In this document: one piece after another, positions 32,582-39,360 of the stretch
How the letters are laid out: every line of letters starts with the position of its first letter
Numbering within the stretch: position 1 is the stretch's first letter
Virus record (IMG/VR): IMGVR_UViG_3300035670_000019
Coordinates: 99,031 to 163,030 of that record
DNA length: 64,000 bases
Origin: a virus
Reading direction: 5' to 3' (one strand)
The notes under the pieces: model-generated
What the model saw: the letters and a program-made list of their open reading frames with translations, nothing else
The model's database searches: none
What the model was told of the DNA's origin: nothing
Translations under genes and position numbers: made by a program

Positions 32582-32781
32582 AAAAGCAAACAGCAGTAGA
32601 GTATTTGATTGAACAACTATTCCCTAAAGCATTAGGAGGAACACAATATTATCATATTGAGATAGCAAAAGAAATGGAGAAGGAACATATCATTGATGCC
32701 TATCGAAAAGGTTATAAAGAAGGACTTTGGCGCGAAGATTTTAAGGATGCTTATCATGAAATATATGGAGGTGACAAATGA
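32578..32781 (+). CDS. KQTAVE-family small protein (copy B)
   Basis: 67 residues: KQTAVEYLIEQL, then EMEKEHIIDAY and a tail ending YHEIYGGDK. A tandem paralogue of copy A, joined by a 4-nt overlap. The end of each copy carries the repeated ggaggtgacaaATGa junction that starts the next gene. Confidence 0.65.
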   Translation: MKKQTAVEYLIEQLFPKALGGTQYYHIEIAKEMEKEHIIDAYRKGYKEGLWREDFKDAYHEIYGGDK

Positions 32782-32957
32782 ACGAGATAATAGAAAAATA
32801 TGAGGCAAAGTTAGACTATTTGAACAAAGCAGTTGAACAGACAAAACATCTAATGGATGAAGATATATTAGATATGATGAATGATATGAAAATTTTGCTT
32901 ACTGAAGTAGTGACTGATTTTAAAACCATACATGCGTTAAATGGAGGTAACAAATGA
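32778..32957 (+). CDS. Hypothetical coiled-coil protein, 59 aa
   Basis: Helical (EIIEKYEAKLDYLNKAVEQT), ends NGGNK with the same ggaggtaacaaATGa junction as its neighbours. Confidence 0.55.
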   Translation: MNEIIEKYEAKLDYLNKAVEQTKHLMDEDILDMMNDMKILLTEVVTDFKTIHALNGGNK

Positions 32958-33112
32958 ATACAATGTATACTAATAGTAACAGACAATTAGCGTTACAACT
33001 AGCTGTTGATTACGCTTTAAAAAAGGGAGATTTAAGGTTAAAAGTAAAAGATTTAGCTGACGAATGGTATGATTGGCTAGAAAATCCTAAAACAGGGGAA
33101 GATGATAAATGA
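32954..33112 (+). CDS. Hypothetical protein, 52 aa
   Basis: LALQLAVDYALKKGDLRLK then an acidic tail. 4-nt overlap upstream, 11-nt overlap downstream. Confidence 0.5.
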   Translation: MNTMYTNSNRQLALQLAVDYALKKGDLRLKVKDLADEWYDWLENPKTGEDDK

Positions 33113-33470
33113 TATAACTAATATAGAATCAACTATGAACGCTAGAAAAGAATTAGAGGGAATCCTTAATAAACTAAAAGAAAAACAAAACGTTTTAGTA
33201 TGTGCTGATATTACCTATGAGGAAGGATGGGATGGTAAGGAACAAATAACCCTCACACACCCACATACTAAAGAAGAAGCAGAAGCATTCTTCAAGGCAC
33301 TTGACTTTAACTACAATGATGGTTATGGTAATCAAGAACTATTTGGAACAGTATGGCTAACATATGGTGTATGGTTATCAAGATGGGAATATGATGGAAG
33401 TGAAGGATGGCAAGTAAATAGTTGCCCTCACATACCAGATCATCTATTTAAGAGAAGCTTGGAAGACTAA
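33102..33470 (+). CDS. Hypothetical protein, 122 aa
   Basis: N-terminal helix then a Trp-rich beta domain (TVWLTYGVWLSRWEYDGSEG). Last gene of the run from the 31101 promoter. Confidence 0.6.
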   Translation: MINDITNIESTMNARKELEGILNKLKEKQNVLVCADITYEEGWDGKEQITLTHPHTKEEAEAFFKALDFNYNDGYGNQELFGTVWLTYGVWLSRWEYDGSEGWQVNSCPHIPDHLFKRSLED

Positions 33471-33492
33471 AAATAATTATTATATTATAGAT

Positions 33493-33696
33493 ATGATTAT
33501 AAGTTATGTTATAGGATTTTTTGCTATATTTGTAGCATATGCATTTTACAATAGTAAATGTAAAGTAGGAGAAGAAGTTAATATGACCCACGCAATTATT
33601 GCTTCATTGGTTTGGCCAATGGCACTAGTAGGTGTGGTGTTGGTTGTACTTTGGAATGCACTTGAGAAAATATTTAATCCAATTTCTAAAAAATGA
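33493..33696 (+). CDS. Small membrane protein, 67 aa
   Basis: Two hydrophobic segments (ISYVIGFFAIFVAYAFY and MALVGVVLVVLWNAL). Preceded by ttattatattata, seen also before 4120 and 44746. Confidence 0.55.
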   Translation: MIISYVIGFFAIFVAYAFYNSKCKVGEEVNMTHAIIASLVWPMALVGVVLVVLWNALEKIFNPISKK

Positions 33697-33884
33697 GTGA
33701 AAAACAAATAACACCTGTTAATTCCGGTATACTAACAGTACTATTTGTAGTATTTCTAGTACTTAAACTAACAGGAAACATAGATTGGAGTTGGTGGTGG
33801 GTGACTAGTCCATTGTGGTTACCGTTAGCACTTCTACTTGTTACTATAATAGGTGTAGTAGTGTTTTATAATGTGAAGAAATAG
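33693..33884 (+). CDS. Small membrane protein, 63 aa
   Basis: Two helices (ILTVLFVVFLVLKLTG and LWLPLALLLVTIIGVVVFY). 4-nt overlap with the previous gene. Confidence 0.55.
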   Translation: MSEKQITPVNSGILTVLFVVFLVLKLTGNIDWSWWWVTSPLWLPLALLLVTIIGVVVFYNVKK

Positions 33885-33900
33885 AAACAAAAACAGAAAC

Positions 33901-34077
33901 ATGAAAACAGCAATAACATATTCAGTATTCTTTCTATCAGTGCTTATATCAGCGGTGGGACTAATTACTACAATAAATGAATATCCTAATTTTGCAATCA
34001 TATTCGCTTCAATTCTGACGTGTGTGTTAACAATAATGGGTATAAAGAAATTCCTCGATGATAGGAGAATCAAGTAG
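33901..34077 (+). CDS. Small membrane protein, 58 aa
   Basis: Two hydrophobic segments (YSVFFLSVLISAVGLI and FAIIFASILTCVLTIMGI). Its last codons, gatgatAGGAGAATCAAGTAG, lie in the first unit of a 13-bp repeat array, so repeat and stop codon coincide. Confidence 0.5.
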   Translation: MKTAITYSVFFLSVLISAVGLITTINEYPNFAIIFASILTCVLTIMGIKKFLDDRRIK

Positions 34078-34099
34078 AAGAAACAGGTAGGGAAAACAA
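34061..34099 (+). repeat. 13-bp tandem repeat array, three units
   Basis: ATAGGAGAATCAA, GTAGAAGAAACAG, GTAGGGAAAACAA. Same unit as the arrays at 34772, 35633, 36442, 38283 and 38726. Confidence 0.7.
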
Positions 34100-34139
34100 G
34101 TATAGTAACTAAATAAATCAAAATAAATAAATTCAAATT

Positions 34140-34328
34140 ATGTCAAGTGTAAATGCAAGATTAGCTTACCTAAGTGGGGTTGTTTTAATTTTAATCGCAT
34201 GTGTAATTGTAGCATTAGGTGAAGCAGGGAAAACGGGTAGTAATGGTGAACAGGTTCAATGTGATACTATCTGTTGTGACTCAACAAAGTGTGATTCAAT
34301 CAAGTGTGACAAACCGGTAGGCAAATAG
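34140..34328 (+). CDS. Membrane protein with Cys-rich tail
   Basis: 62 residues: one helix (AYLSGVVLILIACVIVALG), then repeated CD units (CDTICCDSTKCDSIKCDK). The Cys pairs could bind metal. The last codons overlap a repeat-like ggtaggcaaatag. Confidence 0.5.
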   Translation: MSSVNARLAYLSGVVLILIACVIVALGEAGKTGSNGEQVQCDTICCDSTKCDSIKCDKPVGK

Positions 34329-34502
34329 GGTACGGAATACGGATATCCAAATATAGGGATATAAGGATATAAGTATATGTGTCAAACGGTAGGGAGAACA
34401 GGTGGTATAGGGGGATGGGGTAGGTAACCCCCCTGTCCCGCTCAAGCCAAGCCTCTCTATATAAGAGATATATAAGTATATACAAACCTATGTGTGTTCT
34501 TG
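34329..34502 (+). other. Intergenic region with repeat fragments
   Basis: Holds GGATAT repeats, one 13-bp unit (GTAGGGAGAACAG at 34389-34401) and G-rich and C-rich stretches that can pair (gggggatgggg and ccccccctgtccc-like). No gene seen. Confidence 0.4.
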
Positions 34503-34535
34503 TTTGGCCTCCTGGGAAAATGATGTTATATTTAG
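34503..34535 (+). promoter_or_regulatory. 33-nt early promoter
   Basis: TTTGGCCT and GATGTTATATTTAG, fixed spacing. Drives 34554. Confidence 0.8.
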
Positions 34536-34553
34536 GTAATAAATTAATAACAC

Positions 34554-34775
34554 ATGAAAAATAATGGTGGATGTTTAGCAGCATTAGGGAATCTATTAAT
34601 AATATTTTATGTATTTTATATTCTTTATGCGATGGCTACCAGCTCAAATCCATTTGTGAGGTTATTATTTTGGATATTAATGGGAGTGATGGTATATACA
34701 TTTTATGATTCCTACTCAACATGCCCATCATGTTATTTTGAAGAAGGTAGTTTTATGTATCGTTTATTTTCTTAG
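34554..34775 (+). CDS. Small membrane protein, 73 aa
   Basis: Hydrophobic from 10 to 50 (LLIIFYVFYILYAMAT and LLFWILMGVMVYTFY). Its stop codon TAG is in the first repeat unit of the array that follows. Confidence 0.55.
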   Translation: MKNNGGCLAALGNLLIIFYVFYILYAMATSSNPFVRLLFWILMGVMVYTFYDSYSTCPSCYFEEGSFMYRLFS

Positions 34776-34856
34776 GGAGATCAAGTAGGAGGAACAGGTG
34801 GGAGGAACCGGTAGGGAGATCAGGTAGGGAAAACAAGTAGAAAGAACAGGTAAGAT
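34772..34856 (+). repeat. 13-bp tandem repeat array, six and a half units
   Basis: Units are exactly 13 bp: TTAGGGAGATCAA, GTAGGAGGAACAG, GTGGGAGGAACCG, GTAGGGAGATCAG, GTAGGGAAAACAA, GTAGAAAGAACAG, then GTAAGAT. The longest array in the window. Confidence 0.85.
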
Positions 34857-34859
34857 AGG

Positions 34860-34892
34860 TTTGGCTTCTCAAAAAAAAGATGTTATATTAAT
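34860..34892 (+). promoter_or_regulatory. 33-nt early promoter
   Basis: TTTGGCTT and GATGTTATATTAAT, a slightly weaker -7. Drives the AT-hook gene at 34922. Confidence 0.75.
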
Positions 34893-34921
34893 AGTATAAG
34901 TAAAAATAAAAAATAAAGGTT

Positions 34922-35116
34922 ATGAAAACAGAAGAAACAACAGCAGCAGTAGCAGCACCAGCATCAGAAAAATCAAAAGGCCGCCCAGTGGTAGCAACAA
35001 GCAAACGCCAACAACGACTCGCAGAGAAAGCAGCGCGCGCTGCCGCTAACGGAGGCGTGGTGAAACGGGGACGCCCGTCAACCAAGAAGGTGGAGACCGC
35101 ACCAACTGAGGCCTAA
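34922..35116 (+). CDS. AT-hook protein, 64 aa
   Basis: Ala/Lys/Arg-rich with two AT-hook cores: KGRPV near residue 19 and KRGRPS near 48. AT-hooks insert GRP into the minor groove of AT-rich DNA. Codon use is much more GC-rich than the neighbours (ggccgcccag, cgcgcgctgccgc). Leader aaaggttATG. It may compact or mark DNA. Confidence 0.65.
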   Translation: MKTEETTAAVAAPASEKSKGRPVVATSKRQQRLAEKAARAAANGGVVKRGRPSTKKVETAPTEA

Positions 35117-35162
35117 TTGGAGGTTACACATGCTCCCGAGTGGGTGCGAGGCCCACGTATAC

Positions 35163-35248
35163 GCCCGGGTGGCGAAATAGGTAGACGCAAGGGACTTAAA
35201 ATCCCTCGACCAGAAATGGTTGTGCCGGTTCGAGTCCGGCCCCGGGTA
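35163..35248 (+). tRNA. tRNA-Leu (UAA)
   Basis: Acceptor GCCCGGG/CCCGGGT, anticodon arm AGGGA-CTTAAAA-TCCCT with anticodon TAA at 35197-35199, variable arm, T arm GCCGG-TTCGAGT-CCGGC. All parts normal for a class II Leu tRNA; 3' CCA is not encoded. Confidence 0.93.
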
Positions 35249-35258
35249 CTAATTTTAT

Positions 35259-35330
35259 AGCGGAATAGAGCAGAGGTAGCTCGCCAGGCTCATAACCTGG
35301 AGGCCATAGGTTCGAATCCTATTTCCGCAA
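35259..35330 (+). tRNA. tRNA-Met-type (CAU)
   Basis: GCGGAA/TTCCGC acceptor with a mismatch at the first pair, anticodon arm CCAGG-CTCATAA-CCTGG (CAT at 35291-35293), T arm ATAGG-TTCGAAT-CCTAT. Only two G-C pairs flank the loop, so an elongator Met or a lysidine-modified Ile tRNA fits better than an initiator. Confidence 0.9.
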
Positions 35331-35354
35331 CTAATTTTTAATTATATAGTAGTT

Positions 35355-35567
35355 ATGAATCGTTTAAATTCAACCGCCAAATTGGCGTTTTACAACGCTC
35401 GAAAGCGTTCAGGTGATACCCAGCGTATCGCAGACATGACTGGTTATTCAACCTCTCACATCTCAGGTATCGCAAACGGTACCCGTTCAATCAATGAGGA
35501 TGTTGCAACAGCAATGTACAACATTACTCGCCGTCGCCAGAAGAATTCTGAGCGTCAGATGGCCTAA
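35355..35567 (+). CDS. XRE-type helix-turn-helix protein, 70 aa
   Basis: TQRIADMTGYSTSHISGIAN is a helix-turn-helix: a helix, Gly turn and recognition helix, followed by GTRSINEDVATAMY as in XRE regulators. Arg-rich ends. No 33-nt promoter of its own; probably read with the tRNAs. Likely a repressor or small DNA-binding protein. Confidence 0.65.
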   Translation: MNRLNSTAKLAFYNARKRSGDTQRIADMTGYSTSHISGIANGTRSINEDVATAMYNITRRRQKNSERQMA

Positions 35568-35603
35568 TCAGGGCCAAGTAGTTGCCATGTGTTTTTTAGG
35601 GGT

Positions 35604-35630
35604 AGCGGTGCCAACGGGCGCCGCTTCTCT
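35604..35630 (+). terminator. Terminator hairpin
   Basis: AGCGGTGCC, loop AACG, GGCGCCGCT (one G-T pair), then TCTCTTTG. Ends the tRNA/XRE unit. Confidence 0.65.
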
Positions 35631-35632
35631 TT

Positions 35633-35702
35633 GTAGGGGAATCGGGTCGAGTAGGGGAATCAAGTAGGGGAATCAGGTAGGGGTATCAGGTAAGAGGAAC
35701 CC
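35633..35702 (+). repeat. 13-bp tandem repeat array, about five units
   Basis: GTAGGGGAATCGG with a GTCGA insertion, GTAGGGGAATCAA, GTAGGGGAATCAG, GTAGGGGTATCAG, GTAAGAGGAACCC, running up to the promoter. Confidence 0.85.
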
Positions 35703-35706
35703 CTTG

Positions 35707-35739
35707 TTTGGCCTTGGGAGGTAAGGATGTTATATTTAG
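35707..35739 (+). promoter_or_regulatory. 33-nt early promoter
   Basis: TTTGGCCT and GATGTTATATTTAG, directly after the repeat array. Drives 35764. Confidence 0.8.
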
Positions 35740-35763
35740 TAAATAATTAAAAAACACAAAAAA

Positions 35764-36054
35764 ATGATTAGAATTACTAACAAAGGTTTAAACAAAAAGG
35801 GTGTAAGAGAAATTAATAGGATTTTAGCAGAGTTAAGAGAGCTACATAAGAATAAAAAGTGGGTTGCTCAAATGCATTTTTTAGGAAATAGATACTATCC
35901 TAGACATTATAAGAATGTTAAAGTAGGAGATATAGTAGGTTATTCAGAGAAAACACTTAAACGTAAATCAATTTCAAAGGTATATTCAATAGGTAGTTAC
36001 TTGAATATAACAGTATTATTAGAGTGGGTGGATTATAAGGTTGAAAATATTTAA
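35764..36054 (+). CDS. Hypothetical protein, 96 aa
   Basis: Basic N-terminal half (LNKKGVREINRILAELRELH) and a small beta-rich end (KVGDIVGYSEKTLKRKS). No family recognised. Confidence 0.55.
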   Translation: MIRITNKGLNKKGVREINRILAELRELHKNKKWVAQMHFLGNRYYPRHYKNVKVGDIVGYSEKTLKRKSISKVYSIGSYLNITVLLEWVDYKVENI

Positions 36055-36060
36055 CCCCTG

Positions 36061-36093
36061 TTTGGCTTTAGGGACCTTTGATGTTATATTTAG
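36061..36093 (+). promoter_or_regulatory. 33-nt early promoter
   Basis: TTTGGCTT and GATGTTATATTTAG. Drives 36118. Confidence 0.8.
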
Positions 36094-36117
36094 CTATAAT
36101 TAAAAAACACATAATAA

Positions 36118-36441
36118 ATGAAATTAACACTCAAAAAACACCCACACCAAGCTTATTCATTTTGTTCCCCTGCAACTGCTCTTCGTTACGGGTGGTGGAG
36201 ACCATCAGGCGAGATCTTTAAAAATCTAAAACACGAATATAATTTTGACGATTTTTTAAGTGGGGGCGATATAGCTTTACAAATCTATGAACTAGAAGCT
36301 AATAAAAAAGATTATAAAAATGATCTTTTAAAAGTATTTGAAGAGAATAATATTCCATATTATATCAAAACTATGGGTCCTAATAAATTTATAGTAGTTA
36401 AGAAGGGCGATTTTATTAAACAAAAAACTAAAAGGAACTAA
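36118..36441 (+). CDS. Hypothetical protein, 107 aa
   Basis: HPHQAYSFCSPATALRYGWW N-terminus; basic tail (KQKTKRN). No family recognised. A three-unit repeat array follows the stop at once. Confidence 0.55.
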   Translation: MKLTLKKHPHQAYSFCSPATALRYGWWRPSGEIFKNLKHEYNFDDFLSGGDIALQIYELEANKKDYKNDLLKVFEENNIPYYIKTMGPNKFIVVKKGDFIKQKTKRN

Positions 36442-36480
36442 TTAGGAGGATCCGGTAGGAGGATCTGGTAGGAGGAACCC
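36442..36480 (+). repeat. 13-bp tandem repeat array, three units
   Basis: TTAGGAGGATCCG, GTAGGAGGATCTG, GTAGGAGGAACCC. Confidence 0.8.
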
Positions 36481-36484
36481 ATTG

Positions 36485-36517
36485 TTTGGCCTTCCAAGAT
36501 AAAGATGTTATATTTAG
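36485..36517 (+). promoter_or_regulatory. 33-nt early promoter
   Basis: TTTGGCCT and GATGTTATATTTAG. The ATG inside GATGTTA (36505) is in frame with the next gene but is part of the promoter. Confidence 0.8.
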
Positions 36518-36540
36518 GTATAATTAAAAAACACAACATT

Positions 36541-36828
36541 ATGTTCTCAACACAATCTACTTTCTTAAAAGACTATTCATTTTATAACCTTAAAAAAGGG
36601 GATAAGGTGAGTGTATTAAATAGCTCTGATAATAAAAGGTATAATTGTACTTTTATTAAATATGAGATTATAGAATTAAAAACAGGATTTATTATCCCAT
36701 TTGGTCCTAGAAATTTTAAGAGGGCTAGGCAAGTAATAGCTATAGTAGAGCATATTAATACTTATAATATTAAATCTAAGTGGCGTATTATAAAAGATGG
36801 TTACACAGAGATTATTGAGGTTATTTAA
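36541..36828 (+). CDS. Hypothetical protein, 95 aa
   Basis: The start is set at 36541, after the leader attaaaaaacacaacattATG. The longer frame from 36505 would begin inside the promoter's -7 element and is rejected. LKKGDKVSVLNSSDNKRYNC suggests a small beta-barrel (SH3- or KOW-like). Confidence 0.6.
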   Translation: MFSTQSTFLKDYSFYNLKKGDKVSVLNSSDNKRYNCTFIKYEIIELKTGFIIPFGPRNFKRARQVIAIVEHINTYNIKSKWRIIKDGYTEIIEVI

Positions 36829-36845
36829 ACCTCTTTAACCCCATG

Positions 36846-36878
36846 TTTGGCTTTGGGGGTCCCCTATGTTATATTTAG
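36846..36878 (+). promoter_or_regulatory. 33-nt early promoter
   Basis: TTTGGCTT and TATGTTATATTTAG with the usual spacing. Drives 36903. Confidence 0.8.
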
Positions 36879-36902
36879 CAAATAATTAAAAAACACAATA
36901 AC

Positions 36903-37106
36903 ATGACCGTACAAGAATTAATCGATCAATTAACAGAGTTAAAAAACGAAGGTTTTGGTAACACAGAACTAGTATTATCAATCACAGATCATACAGATTG
37001 GACTTACAATCTTGACTTCCCAGGGTTCGATATTAGTAATGTTTATGATATTGATGAGGAGTTTGATAGTGATAAAGATTATGGAGTGTGTGAGGTGAGT
37101 ATTTAA
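36903..37106 (+). CDS. Hypothetical acidic protein, 67 aa
   Basis: TVQELIDQLTELKNEGFGNT then a strongly acidic tail. This pattern occurs in many small phage proteins of unknown role. Confidence 0.6.
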   Translation: MTVQELIDQLTELKNEGFGNTELVLSITDHTDWTYNLDFPGFDISNVYDIDEEFDSDKDYGVCEVSI

Positions 37107-37121
37107 CTCCCTCACCTCTTG

Positions 37122-37154
37122 TTTGGTTTAGGAGGATCAAGATGTTATATTTAG
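37122..37154 (+). promoter_or_regulatory. 33-nt early promoter
   Basis: TTTGGTTT and GATGTTATATTTAG. Drives 37179. Confidence 0.8.
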
Positions 37155-37178
37155 GAAATAATTAAATAATTAAAACAC

Positions 37179-37394
37179 ATGAAACAAGAAAAAATTGAGA
37201 TTAAAGTAGGAAGTATTGTTAGATTTGAAGAGGGTAACTACAGAGTAACCAGCTTAAGAGGAGATAAGGTGAATTTAGGTTCAATATTTGGATGTGAAAT
37301 TTATTATAAAGGGATACCAGTTGAGTATGTGGTTGAGTATGGGGCAGAGTTTTATGAGAGTTGGTCCAAATCAGAGACTTACAGATGTATGTAA
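37179..37394 (+). CDS. Hypothetical protein, 71 aa
   Basis: IKVGSIVRFEEGNYRVTSLR suggests a small beta-barrel domain. No named family. Confidence 0.55.
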   Translation: MKQEKIEIKVGSIVRFEEGNYRVTSLRGDKVNLGSIFGCEIYYKGIPVEYVVEYGAEFYESWSKSETYRCM

Positions 37395-37397
37395 GTG

Positions 37398-37430
37398 TTT
37401 GGCCCTCCGGGCCTCTGATGTTATATTTAG
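37398..37430 (+). promoter_or_regulatory. 33-nt early promoter with hairpin spacer
   Basis: TTTG and TATATTTAG spaced by GGCCC-TCC-GGGCC, a perfect hairpin that includes the -33 G residues. Drives the ATPase gene. Confidence 0.8.
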
Positions 37431-37456
37431 ACTATAATTAAAAATAATTAACACAC

Positions 37457-38263
37457 ATGAACAACTTAGTAATTAAAAAAGGTAAGGGTCGCCCAAAAAA
37501 GACTCAGGAGAATCCGGTAACGTTTGATCCAACAACAGTAAAGATTTTTAAGGGCTCAGAGCTGAATTTTAATGAGAATGTGTTCCGCCCTATGAGTACA
37601 GGTACATTGATGGATAGCATTTTATCCAGTCAAAAAGGACTGATGCCTGCAGTTAATATGATCATATGTGGTGGCCCAGGTTCAGGTAAGAGCACAGTAG
37701 TGCTGGATATGTTGAGCCGTTTGGCTGCTCGAGGCAAGAAGGTATTGTTTGTATCAGGTGAAATGGATGAGATAGGTCACTTCAAATATTGCCGCCGAAT
37801 GCCTCATTTCAAAACAGTGCCGACTTTGTTTTTGAAGAACTACACCGAGACGATTCGCGAGACAATGGAGTATGTTTTGGATCAGGGTTATGATGTAGTA
37901 GCAATCGATTCGATAGCTGAGGTAATTGAAATGTATAAGGATACTTATCGTACAACTGAGAGTGCAGCTGAGTTATGGTTTTTGAATCTTCAAAGCCGAG
38001 TTAAAAAAGGTGAAAATAAAGCTAAAAAATACACATCATTTATCAATATTCAACAGGTAACTAAAGCTGGAGATTTCGCGGGTAGTAACCGTTTAAAACA
38101 TATGACTGAAGCAATGTGTCATATTGATCGGATCAAGGGAAGTGACAGCCGTAAAGTGTATTTCAGCAAGAACAGGGATTGTGATACAGAATCATATATC
38201 AAATATAGAATTGGTTTGAATCAGGTTGAGTATAGTTTGCCTGATGCGGACGATGAGGAATAG
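37457..38263 (+). CDS. RadA/RecA-like ATPase with N-terminal AT-hook
   Basis: 268 residues. Residues 7-14 (KKGKGRPK) are AT-hook-like. Walker A is CGGPGSGKST (71-80), then FVSGEM as in RadA/DnaB cores, Walker B VVAIDSI, and FSKNRDCD near the end, which recalls the KNRFG motif of RadA. The RadA zinc finger and Lon-like domain are absent. Such proteins act in branch migration, recombination or helicase loading. Codon use is richer in G and C than in most neighbours. Confidence 0.8.
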   Translation: MNNLVIKKGKGRPKKTQENPVTFDPTTVKIFKGSELNFNENVFRPMSTGTLMDSILSSQKGLMPAVNMIICGGPGSGKSTVVLDMLSRLAARGKKVLFVSGEMDEIGHFKYCRRMPHFKTVPTLFLKNYTETIRETMEYVLDQGYDVVAIDSIAEVIEMYKDTYRTTESAAELWFLNLQSRVKKGENKAKKYTSFINIQQVTKAGDFAGSNRLKHMTEAMCHIDRIKGSDSRKVYFSKNRDCDTESYIKYRIGLNQVEYSLPDADDEE

Positions 38264-38282
38264 TCATGTGTGTGTTTTAATT

Positions 38283-38345
38283 ATAGGAGGATCGGGTCCG
38301 GAAACGGACCCACCTCTGTGTAGGGGTATCCGGTAGGGGATCCGG
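38283..38345 (+). repeat. 13-bp repeat units around a GNRA hairpin
   Basis: ATAGGAGGATCGG, then GTAGGGGTATCCG and GTAGGGGATCCGG. Between the first and second units lies a perfect hairpin (38294-38311). Confidence 0.75.
38294..38311 (+). terminator. Perfect hairpin with GAAA loop
   Basis: GGGTCCG, GAAA, CGGACCC. A GNRA tetraloop on seven pairs but no T run, so termination is uncertain. Confidence 0.45.
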
Positions 38346-38353
38346 ACCCCTTG

Positions 38354-38386
38354 TTTGGCCTTATGGGGAAGTGATATTATATTTAC
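38354..38386 (+). promoter_or_regulatory. 33-nt early promoter
   Basis: TTTGGCCT and GATATTATATTTAC, two changes from consensus. Drives 38412. Confidence 0.75.
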
Positions 38387-38411
38387 ATTATAATTAAAAA
38401 CACATAACATT

Positions 38412-38711
38412 ATGATTTTATCAAATTCACCATCACTATCAACACCATTTAATTTCTTAACAGAACACTATGGTCACCACAAATTATCATTTCACCAACT
38501 CCAAAATGGTTCTTTAGAGTTCTTCTATGAAGATAATAATATATACATTTTAGCAGAGGTGGGGACGGATTCAACAATATATATGTCTCCTCAAATAACA
38601 CTTAACACACCAAATATTAATTGGAGGCTTATAGAAGTTGTTACTAATGATCCTAATAACTATGGCAACACAATTGAGTCTTGGGTTGCTAAGGACTATA
38701 AATGGTCCTAA
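38412..38711 (+). CDS. Hypothetical protein, 99 aa
   Basis: Leader acataacattATG. Beta-rich, no family recognised. Confidence 0.55.
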   Translation: MILSNSPSLSTPFNFLTEHYGHHKLSFHQLQNGSLEFFYEDNNIYILAEVGTDSTIYMSPQITLNTPNINWRLIEVVTNDPNNYGNTIESWVAKDYKWS

Positions 38712-38725
38712 TATAATCTCACCCA

Positions 38726-38751
38726 TTAGGGGGATCCGGTAGGAAGATCCG
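38726..38751 (+). repeat. 13-bp repeat, two units forming a hairpin
   Basis: TTAGGGGGATCCG and GTAGGAAGATCCG. GGGGGATCCGG pairs with the following CCGGACCCCC (one bulge), so the array ends in a strong stem just before the promoter. Confidence 0.7.
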
Positions 38752-38761
38752 GACCCCCTTG

Positions 38762-38794
38762 TTTGGCTTTAGGAGAATATAATGTTATATTTAG
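38762..38794 (+). promoter_or_regulatory. 33-nt early promoter
   Basis: TTTGGCTT and AATGTTATATTTAG. The gene's ATG follows after only 3 nt. Confidence 0.8.
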
Positions 38795-38797
38795 GCT

Positions 38798-38989
38798 ATG
38801 AGTGAAATAGAAAAACAAATTAAAACAATAGAGGAACGAATAGAGTTCCTTAACACCGACAAAACAAAATGGATCAGCGCTTGGGCTTACCCGGAAGGTT
38901 ATACACCATATGATCATGGACCACGAGTTAGGAGGGAAGAGAAGAAGAAATTAAGAGCTAAACTAAAGCGCCTTAAAAAACAACTTTAA
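38798..38989 (+). CDS. Coiled-coil protein, 63 aa, probably leaderless
   Basis: SEIEKQIKTIEERIEFLNTD and a Lys/Arg-rich second helix (REEKKKLRAKLKRLKKQL). ATG 3 nt after TTTAG places it at about the expected transcription start. Confidence 0.6.
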   Translation: MSEIEKQIKTIEERIEFLNTDKTKWISAWAYPEGYTPYDHGPRVRREEKKKLRAKLKRLKKQL

Positions 38990-38996
38990 CCCCTTG

Positions 38997-39029
38997 CTTG
39001 GCCCTAGGGGAATAGGATGTTATATTTAG
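38997..39029 (+). promoter_or_regulatory. 33-nt early promoter (CTTG variant)
   Basis: CTTGGCCC in place of TTTGGCCC, then GATGTTATATTTAG. Drives 39054. Confidence 0.75.
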
Positions 39030-39053
39030 GAAATAATTAAAAACAATAACAAT

Positions 39054-39296
39054 ATGGCAATGAATTCATTTCACAAGTACGTTTCAGCGATTCGTAAATC
39101 AAAATCGTTTAAACCAGTAGTTTTAAACCACCCATGGAATATACATTGTAAGGTAGTAGCAGTATGTAAGGATACTAGGTATATCTTTGGTCCAATGTTA
39201 ATTCAGGAAATTCAAGATGTTATAGGTAAACACCAAGTAGTGATCACATCGGATCACGAAACACGTGAATTATATGCTTTTGATGTGTGGTTGTAA
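39054..39296 (+). CDS. Hypothetical protein, 80 aa
   Basis: Small alpha-beta protein (FKPVVLNHPWNIHCKVVAVC). No family recognised. Confidence 0.55.
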   Translation: MAMNSFHKYVSAIRKSKSFKPVVLNHPWNIHCKVVAVCKDTRYIFGPMLIQEIQDVIGKHQVVITSDHETRELYAFDVWL

Positions 39297-39303
39297 CCAC
39301 TTG

Positions 39304-39336
39304 TTTGGCTTAGGAGGATCAGGATGTTATATTTAG
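39304..39336 (+). promoter_or_regulatory. 33-nt early promoter
   Basis: TTTGGCTT and GATGTTATATTTAG. Drives 39361. Confidence 0.8.
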
Positions 39337-39360
39337 GTAATAATTAAAAATTATAAACAC

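Noticed and set aside
34772-35702. CRISPR array
   Set aside because: The 13-bp units are contiguous without spacers and no cas gene is present.
36505-36540. N-terminal extension of the 36541 gene
   Set aside because: Its ATG is the one inside the promoter's GATGTTATATTTAG. The normal leader precedes the ATG at 36541.
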